Positions 1 through 5,498 of a stretch of DNA of 8,262 nt are shown here, in pieces. Under the pieces are notes generated by a model. That model did no database searches. It saw nothing but the letters and a program-made list of their open reading frames with translations, and had not been told where the DNA came from. Position 1 is the stretch's first letter. Each line of letters begins with the position of its first letter. Origin of the DNA: JAZSQZ01 sp045538175 (lineage in GTDB: Bacteria; Bacillota; Clostridia; Christensenellales; UBA1242); the NCBI GenBank assembly GCA_045538175.1, contig JAZSQZ010000110.1, positions 1 through 8,262 of the forward strand, read 5' to 3'. The translations under genes and the position numbers were made by a program.

Positions 1-207
1 TTCTGTTGTTTCATCTTCCTGTGTGTAGGCTTCATCTGTAGTTTCTTCATCTTCATCTTCGATAACCACTACAAGTTTATTACCAATCTCTAATTCTACT
101 TCTACAATTTCTTCATATCTTTCATCCGAAATTGTAAGAACTCTTCTCTTGTTGTAAACCTCGTTTGTGTGCTTGTCTTTGAATTTTTCTACTACTCTAA
201 CTTTCAT
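1..207 (-). CDS. Small acidic phage protein, N-terminal 69 residues (3' end beyond window)
   Basis: An ATG at 207-205 opens a reading frame that runs off the left edge without a stop. The visible protein starts MKVRVVEKFKDKHTNEVYNK, continues with a TISDERYEEIVEVE segment, and becomes strongly acidic (EDEDEETTDEAYTQEDETTE) toward the edge. Short proteins with a basic MKV-K-FKDKHT start and a later (S/T)-x-ERYEEI segment are common in Firmicute phage structural modules and usually lack an assigned function. I recognise the style, not a biochemical role. The gene follows the major tail protein after a 23-base gap, with AAAGGG just after that gene's stop as a distant ribosome binding site (about 14 bases from the ATG). 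It could be an accessory tail or decoration protein, or take the place of a tail assembly chaperone; the missing 3' end prevents a decision. Confidence 0.75.
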   Translation of the reverse strand, partial: MKVRVVEKFKDKHTNEVYNKRRVLTISDERYEEIVEVELEIGNKLVVVIEDEDEETTDEAYTQEDETTE

Positions 208-230
208 ATTTTATACCTATACCCTTTCTA

Positions 231-794
231 TTAAGCGGACGGAATCTGCACTAATTCAGGTGTAAATGCAGTCATCCATTGATTTTTAATTGTTTCATCA
301 AGTTCAGAAGCAAGTGCTTCATACATACCATTTCCAAATTCATCAGGATTAACAGTTACTTCAATTTCAATCTCTGCTACTTCTTCAGCACCATTTTCGA
401 TTGTTCTCGCAACACCGCTCATCATAATACAATTTGGATATGCCTTAAATTTCTCTTCGCCATCTTCGTCAAAGATATCCTGTACGATTGAGAAACTTTT
501 ATGAATTGAGTTCTGACCATAAGCCTTAACACCATTAATAAGTGTGTCAAGGTTCATGCCATATACTGCATCATAGATTTCTTTAGGCATGTGCATACTG
601 ATTGTTAATGTTCCGTTACCTGTACCCTTGACTACAGTTTTTGCAACAACACCCCTACAAGATTTGGTAACAACCTTTGTTTCCATTTCTTCTTCGCTAG
701 AGCCTACACAATCGGCAGATTTATATTCTGTTTCGTCTGCAAGTTTAATGCCCATTTTTCTTAATTCGTATTCTGAAAAAACACCTTTTGTCAT
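231..794 (-). CDS. Major tail protein (tail tube), phi13-type
   Basis: This 187-residue protein resembles the phi13-type major tail proteins of Gram-positive siphoviruses, which polymerise into the hexameric-ring tail tube through which DNA is ejected. The N-terminal part (MTKGVFSEYELRKMGIKLAD) and the central GTGNGTLTISMHMP stretch near residues 57-70 look like the strand-rich start of a tube monomer. A glycine-containing MSGVARTIENGAEEVAEIEIEVTVNPDEFGNGMYEAL segment (about 125-161) is typical of the C-terminal half of the family. It sits directly after the tail-completion genes, as expected. The start is supported by AAGGAAGGAG about 10 bases upstream, and the preceding gene ends 19 bases away. 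The family assignment is by recognition, without an alignment. Confidence 0.85.
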   Translation of the reverse strand: MTKGVFSEYELRKMGIKLADETEYKSADCVGSSEEEMETKVVTKSCRGVVAKTVVKGTGNGTLTISMHMPKEIYDAVYGMNLDTLINGVKAYGQNSIHKSFSIVQDIFDEDGEEKFKAYPNCIMMSGVARTIENGAEEVAEIEIEVTVNPDEFGNGMYEALASELDETIKNQWMTAFTPELVQIPSA

Positions 795-813
795 TTTCTC
801 TAATCTCCTTCCT

Positions 814-1218
814 TTAATCTGTTATTTGGTTTACTAATCTACTGATACAACGCTCGATTATTTCATCTTGAACCTTTTCAGCACCACGCAAGAAAAACTG
901 TTTATTTCCAATATGTCTGCGTGTATTTGTTCCGTCATCAGGAAAGTATAAATACTGATAATTCTTTGTTGTGGTTACAGTAACAAATAAATTGCCTGTA
1001 ACATTTCTCAATGAATTAGCTGTTTTAGCAGGTTTCTTTTTTCCTTGCCAATGTCTACCTGACACAGGCATTAACCTTTTAATAGAATCCTGCATAAGTG
1101 GTCCGGCTTCGTTGTGAAGTACATCATTGATGACTTTTTCAACATCACCTTCATAGTTTTTCATTGCTTGTATTAGATCATCAGCTTGTGATATGTCTAT
1201 CTTGAATGTTGCTGGCAT
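814..1218 (-). CDS. HK97 gp10-family head-tail joining / tail completion protein
   Basis: This 134-residue protein matches the HK97 gp10-like family, which forms part of the connector at the head-proximal end of the tail. The most telling segment is about residues 49-79 (LMPVSGRHWQGKKKPAKTAN followed by SLRNVTGNLFV). It continues into a TTKNYQYLYFPDDGTNTRRH stretch at about 83-102 and an aromatic NKQFFLRGAE motif that I associate with the Gram-positive branch of this family. The N-terminal 45 residues are helical and charged. The ATG lies 4 bases after the upstream stop and lacks a strong Shine-Dalgarno, suggesting translation by termination-reinitiation coupled to the gene before it. In most related phages this gene precedes the tail terminator gene; here it follows the candidate for that role. 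Confidence 0.85.
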   Translation of the reverse strand: MPATFKIDISQADDLIQAMKNYEGDVEKVINDVLHNEAGPLMQDSIKRLMPVSGRHWQGKKKPAKTANSLRNVTGNLFVTVTTTKNYQYLYFPDDGTNTRRHIGNKQFFLRGAEKVQDEIIERCISRLVNQITD

Positions 1219-1222
1219 ATCG

Positions 1223-1573
1223 TCACACTTTCACCGGCTTCACAAACTCTAAAGACACCATTTCGACTATCTTGTTTGTGTTCGGTTTTTCAATATATGT
1301 ATACTCTCCATCATTTCCTGAAAATCTTATTCCGGCTATCTCTTCCATCTTGTCAATGACTTCAACTTCTAATCCTTCAGGAATAAAATTTTCACGCACA
1401 ACGTGAACATTGAATGAATAAGTGTAACCTGTCTTATTGCTATTACGACTTATTCTTCCCCTGTCAAATACAATATAGTTCCATTGCATTTCTTTCATTG
1501 AATTATCAACCATTCCATAGAATGTGTTTTCATCAATTTCTTTAAGTTTGTTTTGAATGTCCTCAAGAACCAA
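1223..1573 (-). CDS. Putative tail terminator / tail completion protein
   Basis: About 116 residues if translation starts at TTG 1573-1571, or 118 if it starts at GTG 1579-1577. AAGGAG at 1588-1583 is 9 bases from the TTG but only 3 from the GTG, so I prefer the TTG. Both starts overlap the end of the preceding gene. The protein has an N-terminal helix (VLEDIQNKLKEIDENTFYGM) followed by alternating beta-type segments (MQWNYIVFDRGRI, YTYSFNVHVVRENFIPEG, EYTYIEKPNTNKIVEMVSLEFVKP). This alpha-then-beta pattern, its length and its place between head closure and major tail protein fit tail terminator proteins, which cap the finished tube and dock it to the head. No catalytic motif is visible. The role is inferred from position and predicted architecture; a minor head or connector protein is the alternative. 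Confidence 0.7.
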   Translation of the reverse strand: MVLEDIQNKLKEIDENTFYGMVDNSMKEMQWNYIVFDRGRISRNSNKTGYTYSFNVHVVRENFIPEGLEVEVIDKMEEIAGIRFSGNDGEYTYIEKPNTNKIVEMVSLEFVKPVKV

Positions 1574-1910
1574 TCTCACCCACTCCTTCCAAGTACAAAT
1601 ACATTTCAGATCGTGTCTTATCTATGTATGAAATGTCATACAAATAGCCATTAATAACTGCCTTACACTTGTTATCAACACCATTGACACACCTTGTTTT
1701 TACCTTAAGTGTTAGTGAAAAGCCTGATTGTTCTGCAAAGGTTAAATCTCTTTCCCTTTTAGCAGCTTCTTCAAAAGCAAGCTTTACAATGAAATCCATA
1801 TCATCCAAGACAGATACATTCAGTTTTGCTGAAAAGTCTGTATATCTTGCCTTTTCTCTATAAATGGCTACAACACCATCATTGTATGTGCTGAAATCAC
1901 TCTTCTTCAT
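1563..1910 (-). CDS. Head-closure (head-tail joining) protein, SPP1 gp16-like
   Basis: This 115-residue protein occupies the stopper position of the connector: it would bind under the adaptor ring, keep packaged DNA from leaking out and provide the surface for tail docking. The segment DGVVAIYREKARYTDFSAKL near residues 11-30 and the KCKAVINGYLYDISYID strands near 82-98, ending in YLYLEGVGEI, recall the small beta-barrel head-tail joining family. The central EEAAKRERDLTFAEQ region is a charged helix. GAGG lies 9 bases upstream of the ATG. The start overlaps the adaptor gene by 14 bases and the end overlaps the next gene by about 11 bases, both consistent with stoichiometric coupled translation. 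Confidence 0.75.
   Translation of the reverse strand: MKKSDFSTYNDGVVAIYREKARYTDFSAKLNVSVLDDMDFIVKLAFEEAAKRERDLTFAEQSGFSLTLKVKTRCVNGVDNKCKAVINGYLYDISYIDKTRSEMYLYLEGVGEIGS
1583..1588 (-). promoter_or_regulatory. Ribosome binding site that decides the 116-residue gene's start
   Basis: AAGGAG on the minus strand, inside the 3' end of the head-closure gene. It is 9 bases from TTG 1573 and 3 bases from GTG 1579. The spacing favours the TTG although GTG is the stronger start codon in general. Confidence 0.55.
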
Positions 1911-2217
1911 TTTCGCTTACCTCATTGTCTTGGTGGTACTTTACTAAATGTTTTGCCTGTATCTGTGCAATTTCATTTGAATAATTATCATCAAACTCAT
2001 TCGCAACGTGATTCCATTCATAAAGGCAATATGATTTGAATAAATCATTTTCCATACCAGCCACGCTGAAATCAAAATTAGCATCAGAAATTCCCAACTT
2101 AAAAATCAGTTTAGGAATTGCTGATGCTATAATTTCTTCTAATCGTGCATTTGTATCATCATCTTCCCAAGTAATATTAAACTTTCGCTTTACCTGTGCT
2201 AATAATGTTTCATTCAC
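1897..2217 (-). CDS. Head-tail connector adaptor protein (gp6/gp15-like)
   Basis: The frame is open from a GTG at 2232, but that codon has no ribosome binding site. A second GTG at 2217-2215 has GAGGT (2230-2226) 8 bases upstream, giving a 106-residue protein that starts MNETLLAQVKRKFNITWEDD. The N-terminal segment KRKFNITWEDDDTNARLEEIIASAI is characteristic of the phage head-tail connector family (HK97 gp6 / SPP1 gp15 type), small helical proteins that form a ring under the portal. The following ANFDFSVAGMENDLFKSYCLYEWNHVANEFDDNY fits the helical second half, ending in a charged, probably flexible tail. It follows the capsid gene and precedes head closure, the standard order. Confidence 0.85.
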   Translation of the reverse strand: MNETLLAQVKRKFNITWEDDDTNARLEEIIASAIPKLIFKLGISDANFDFSVAGMENDLFKSYCLYEWNHVANEFDDNYSNEIAQIQAKHLVKYHQDNEVSENEEE

Positions 2218-2225
2218 GATTAACA

Positions 2226-2230
2226 ACCTC
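2226..2230 (-). promoter_or_regulatory. Ribosome binding site that decides the adaptor start
   Basis: Read on the minus strand this is GAGGT, placed 8 bases before the GTG at 2217-2215. It partly coincides with codons of the longer frame that would begin at GTG 2232, so the longer start is unlikely to be used. Confidence 0.6.
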
Positions 2231-2238
2231 ACATTCTA

Positions 2239-3450
2239 CTATGCTGAAATAACTTCTTCAGTTGCGTCAATAGTCTGTACTGTGATGTATGCAGGGTCAA
2301 GGTTGCTAATGTCAAGGAATACTGCTGAAGTATTGTCATAAGCTCTACCAGCGCCATACTGCTTAATCTTGAATACTCTCTGGTCTTCAAGGAATCTGTA
2401 TTCATCTGAATACTCGATTACACCATTCTTTGAACCACCCATACCCATAAAGTATTCATCAGGAAGGAACAATACAGCCTGACCTGTTTCAAGCGCATTT
2501 GAAATAAATACTTCTGTTGGGAATGGGAAAAGATTATTCACATAAGTACCATTTGTGTTAAGTACTGTTGTCGCTGGCATAACCTTTGTTAAGTAATCAA
2601 TCTGATTACAGATAAAGCCAACAGATGTGAACTTTCTGTTCTTGCCGTCCTCTGTTCTAGCCATTCTTGCAACTAATGCGCCATATTCAGCAGGTGTAAA
2701 GCTTGTAACAGTTACCTGTTCCTTGTTTGGATAACCTGTTGTAGCATTGAATGATACATCTTCGCTGATATCCTTGATTAAACCGATTGGCTCATTTACA
2801 CCTGTACCAGCCACGATACCATATTCGATACCTAATAAGAGCGCTTCTCTTAATACTGCTCTGATGTAACCATCAAGGAATGTTGCGCCTAAATCCAACA
2901 TACCCTGTTCAATAATTGCATAGGCTGAAAGTTTATTCTGATTAACATCTACAACCTTGAATGAAGATGTGATTTCTTTGATAATTTCATCAGTAATCTT
3001 GCCCCATACTGCTCTCTGTGCGCTATGGTCATTAAGAATCCACTTTGTAATGTAACCAACATACTGGAAGTTGATTGCTCTTAACAATGGGTAATCTTCC
3101 TGAAGACCTCTGTAAACGTCCTCGATAATAGTTGTTGGCATTAAATCAGCTTCATTATCTGTGTCGATAATAGCTGTGAAAGCCTGTTTTGGATCTGTAG
3201 ACTTAAGAGCAGCAATAACCTTTTCATACCACTTCTTTTCTTTAGAAGTAAGCTGTCTGTAACCTCTCTGTGCTAATACTACTGAATCATTTGACTCCTG
3301 AATTTCCTCGAAGTCAGCCTTAATCTGACTTGCGATAGAGTTGTGGAACTCTTCCCAGGCCTGTTTTGTTGCTTCTTCATCACCATTTTTCATGGCTTCC
3401 ATAAGCTTGTTAATGTAAGTTTTTTCTTCTGCGAATTTCATCATTCCCAT
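2239..3450 (-). CDS. Major capsid protein, HK97 fold
   Basis: This 403-residue protein builds the icosahedral shell. Residues 1 to about 100 are highly charged and predicted helical (EEKTYINKLMEAMKNGDEEA, then ADFEEIQES). They resemble the delta (scaffold) domain that the neighbouring protease removes in HK97-like phages. The mature part contains the signature GTGVNEPIGL at 215-224, a hallmark of the family, followed by an A-domain-like FICNQIDYL segment (279-287) and the C-terminal KIKQYGAGRAYDNTSAVFLDIS (361-382). AGAGG sits 9 bases before the ATG and a second in-frame ATG follows two codons later. The gene begins 19 bases after the protease stop and about 40 bases after a terminator-like hairpin. 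The exact cleavage site cannot be read from the sequence; the region around residues 95-108 is a guess. Confidence 0.93.
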   Translation of the reverse strand: MGMMKFAEEKTYINKLMEAMKNGDEEATKQAWEEFHNSIASQIKADFEEIQESNDSVVLAQRGYRQLTSKEKKWYEKVIAALKSTDPKQAFTAIIDTDNEADLMPTTIIEDVYRGLQEDYPLLRAINFQYVGYITKWILNDHSAQRAVWGKITDEIIKEITSSFKVVDVNQNKLSAYAIIEQGMLDLGATFLDGYIRAVLREALLLGIEYGIVAGTGVNEPIGLIKDISEDVSFNATTGYPNKEQVTVTSFTPAEYGALVARMARTEDGKNRKFTSVGFICNQIDYLTKVMPATTVLNTNGTYVNNLFPFPTEVFISNALETGQAVLFLPDEYFMGMGGSKNGVIEYSDEYRFLEDQRVFKIKQYGAGRAYDNTSAVFLDISNLDPAYITVQTIDATEEVISA

Positions 3451-3469
3451 ATTCTTTTACCTCTTTTCT

Positions 3470-4309
3470 TTAAATTTTTAAAATTGCATTAAAAAAACCA
3501 CTCCATTTTTGAGTGGTATTTTCCGTTTCATCATCAGGTTCAGGCTCTTTTCCGCCCTCGTCTGAATCATCTTTGTCTTCAGGGTCTTTTCCTGAATCAT
3601 CTTCGCCTGTTCCATTATCATCCGGCTCATCCTTTTCAGGTTCTTTGCCTTCATCATCAGGGTCTTTGTCAGGCTCTTTTTCATCATCTTCCTTTTCTTC
3701 CTGATATTTTTTAACAATATCAAAAAGTTGGAACATTGCGCTTTGGTTAGCTGCCTTTGTTTCTGTCTTATCAACAGTTGTTGCAAATCCATATTCCAAA
3801 GCTTCATCCGGCAATATCCAAGTTTCATTATCCATTAAGGCTTTTATGTCCTCTTCCGATAATGCTGAATGGGCCTTGTAAGCTTCAACACTTGCCTGTG
3901 TGATTTTTTCTAAATCATCAGCCTGTTTTCTTAACTCTTCTGCATTTCCCATGGCATATGTCCAAGCATTGTGGATCATTAATAATGATGCTTCGTTCAT
4001 AACTCTTTCATCACCTGCCATAAAGATAACAGAAGCGATAGAACACGCAAAGCCATCACAGTATGTTGTAACCTTTGCCTTGTGTCTTCTCAATGCGTTA
4101 TAGATTGCCAAGCCTTCTGCGACCTCGCCACCATAACTATTGATATAAACACTAATCTTGTCCACATCACCAAGTGCTTCAAGTTGCTTTGAAAGATTAA
4201 CTGCGCTTACTTCGCCTAATTCTTCCCAAGGCCAACTTGTAATATCACCATAGATATTAATTGTTGCTTCGTTTTCTGTTTTTTCTAACGAAAAATATTT
4301 ATGCTTCAT
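3470..4309 (-). CDS. ClpP-like prohead (capsid maturation) protease with acidic C-terminal tail
   Basis: This is a serine protease of the ClpP/S14-like type used by many phages to mature proheads. It is 279 residues from the ATG at 4309, numbered here from that ATG. An INSYGGEVAEGLAIYNAL segment (about 56-73) precedes CDGFACSIASVIFMAGD, in which Ser90 aligns with the ClpP nucleophile. MIHNAW supplies His113, and Asp160 before NETWILPDEALEYGF completes the likely triad. From about 205 to 264 comes an Asp/Glu/Pro/Gly/Lys-rich low-complexity tail, then a hydrophobic end (KWSGFFNAILKI). The frame is open to a GTG at 4321, but AAAGGGGGTGA overlaps that codon and is correctly spaced (9 bases) for the ATG. 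The start overlaps the portal stop by 11 bases. The tail may serve as scaffold or as a tether inside the prohead. Confidence 0.92.
   Translation of the reverse strand: MKHKYFSLEKTENEATINIYGDITSWPWEELGEVSAVNLSKQLEALGDVDKISVYINSYGGEVAEGLAIYNALRRHKAKVTTYCDGFACSIASVIFMAGDERVMNEASLLMIHNAWTYAMGNAEELRKQADDLEKITQASVEAYKAHSALSEEDIKALMDNETWILPDEALEYGFATTVDKTETKAANQSAMFQLFDIVKKYQEEKEDDEKEPDKDPDDEGKEPEKDEPDDNGTGEDDSGKDPEDKDDSDEGGKEPEPDDETENTTQKWSGFFNAILKI
3491..3517 (-). terminator. Intrinsic-terminator-like hairpin inside the 3' end of the protease gene
   Basis: On the minus strand ACCACTC (3517-3511) can pair perfectly with GAGTGGT (3503-3497) across a 7-base AAAAATG loop, followed directly by a run of Ts (3496-3491; seven counting the last stem base). 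This is the canonical Rho-independent form: 7 base pairs, 4 of them G-C, plus a T-tract. It lies in codons for TTQKWSGFF, about 20 bases before the protease stop and 40 before the capsid ATG. It could partially terminate upstream transcripts, protect a processed 5' or 3' end, or be read through under late antitermination. Activity is inferred from structure only. Confidence 0.6.
3518..3697 (-). repeat. Degenerate acidic coding repeat in the protease tail
   Basis: About 60 codons made mostly of GAT, GAA, AAA, CCT and GGT, encoding imperfectly repeated units such as KEPDKDPDDEGKEPEKDEPDD and KDPEDKDDSDEGGKEPEPDD. The same TCATCATCAGG and CAGG(G)TCTTT words recur on the plus strand. The repeats are degenerate with no fixed period, consistent with slippage-driven length variation in a disordered region. 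Confidence 0.7.
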
Positions 4310-5477
4310 CTGTACCTTCACCCCCTTTCTGAATGTCGCTACTGTTGTTTAGCATATCTTCAATTTTGACAAAGTTCTTTGTAGTAAAGAACTGTCTGCT
4401 GAAGTCAGTACCAAGTTCATTCATATTAAGTCTTTTTCTAATGTCATCAATATTTACAACACCTGAACCAACTGCATTGTATATCTCATTAGCAACTTCT
4501 AATATGTCAGTATGCTTGATACAAGATGTATCTACCTTAACAAAATCGCCTTTTTTCCATTCCTCATAAGAATAATACTTTCTTGTGAGTTCCTCACTAA
4601 TCATATCTGCAAGTGGATCAATGCAGAACGAAAGATACACCCTGACTATCTCATCTATGTTTGTTATGTTTCCATACATCATAGGCAACGGAATTTTTAA
4701 AGCCTGTGCTACTACATCAAAGATTTCTTTTCTCATAGAAATAATGTCTGTTGCATCTTTTGAAGAACCATTTGTAGTTGTAAATTCTTCGAGGTCTGTT
4801 CCTTTGAACTGTGGATATACTGCATTGTCATTTTCAATGAATGCTTTTAATTGATTTTTAATTGTACTTTCCCATGCTTGCACAAACTGTGGGTCACCTG
4901 CTCTGTACTGTTCAAGCATCAGTTTGTACTTTCTTCCGTTGGCTTTCTTATATGCTGAAATTGCCAATGATATAATTTCGCTATACTGAACATACAAGGA
5001 ATCCACTAAATTTTTTACATCTTTGTTGTCAAGCTGCATATAAAAAACTTCGCTTGCTTTGTATTTCTTTTTCAACTGTTGCTGATTAAAAGAAACATTT
5101 GAAAAAATGTATTCTTTTAACGGATTGCTATCGTCAATATCAAAGCTATCAGCACAATACAAATAGTCGTTGTTTGGTACAAGTAAAGCACTCCCTTTAT
5201 AAAAGTACTGTTCAACAAATTTATTGATAAATTGACTTGAATTTTGATTAGGGTTTGGCGATATATTCAGCATATAGTAAAGTTTTTCCTTTACTTCTTT
5301 ATTGCCTTTATATGTCTTGAACTCACATTTGCTTAATGTGTTTGCTATGTATGATGTTCCAATGAATAAAGCCAATTCTTTAAAAGCAATTTGTTCTAAC
5401 ATATCTGCTGTTACTGTGCTAATTTCAGCAGTACTAATCTTTTTTTCCAAGAAGTTGAATAAATTAAACTTTCTCAT
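4299..5477 (-). CDS. Portal protein (HK97-type phage portal)
   Basis: This 392-residue protein forms the dodecameric ring at one capsid vertex through which DNA enters and leaves, and on which terminase docks. Recognisable portions are LNISPNPNQNSSQF (70-83, the conserved PN element), an FYKGSALLVPN strand region (92-102), SMRKEIFDVVAQALKIPLPM (247-266) followed by MYGNITNIDE, the CIDPLADMISEELTRK helix (285-300), and VNIDDIRKRLNMNEL (341-355) near the C-terminus, which is typical of this family. The length is close to the usual 380-430 residues. A very strong AAAGGGGTGA lies 9 bases before the ATG, just after the large terminase stop. The C-terminus overlaps the protease start by 11 bases. 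Confidence 0.92.
   Translation of the reverse strand: MRKFNLFNFLEKKISTAEISTVTADMLEQIAFKELALFIGTSYIANTLSKCEFKTYKGNKEVKEKLYYMLNISPNPNQNSSQFINKFVEQYFYKGSALLVPNNDYLYCADSFDIDDSNPLKEYIFSNVSFNQQQLKKKYKASEVFYMQLDNKDVKNLVDSLYVQYSEIISLAISAYKKANGRKYKLMLEQYRAGDPQFVQAWESTIKNQLKAFIENDNAVYPQFKGTDLEEFTTTNGSSKDATDIISMRKEIFDVVAQALKIPLPMMYGNITNIDEIVRVYLSFCIDPLADMISEELTRKYYSYEEWKKGDFVKVDTSCIKHTDILEVANEIYNAVGSGVVNIDDIRKRLNMNELGTDFSRQFFTTKNFVKIEDMLNNSSDIQKGGEGTDEA
4318..4330 (-). promoter_or_regulatory. Strong Shine-Dalgarno for the protease gene
   Basis: Reads AGAAAGGGGGTGA on the minus strand, nearly complementary to the 16S rRNA tail with one G-U pair. It is 8 to 9 bases from the ATG at 4309 and overlaps the in-frame GTG at 4321, ruling that GTG out as a well-initiated start. 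Confidence 0.75.
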
Positions 5478-5486
5478 TTTCGTTTC

Positions 5487-5498
5487 TCACCCCTTTCT
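5487..5498 (-). promoter_or_regulatory. Strong Shine-Dalgarno for the portal gene
   Basis: Reads AGAAAGGGGTGA on the minus strand, 9 bases before the portal ATG, and overlaps the stop codon of the large terminase gene. It is almost the same word as the protease site at 4318-4330. Confidence 0.75.

Noticed and set aside
3470..3500. Slippery run of Ts at the end of the protease gene as a frameshift into the capsid gene
   Set aside because: The minus-one frame meets a TAA at once and the plus-one frame stops after three codons, so no fusion to the capsid protein can form.
3513..3704. Serine-rich plus-strand frame
   Set aside because: It is the antisense reading of the acidic protease tail, a repeat artefact.
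3478..3828. 116-codon minus-strand frame inside the protease gene, a possible nested scaffold
   Set aside because: Its Lys/Met-rich composition is the frame-shifted reading of GAT/GAA/AAA repeats, and the protease frame has clear domain motifs through this region.
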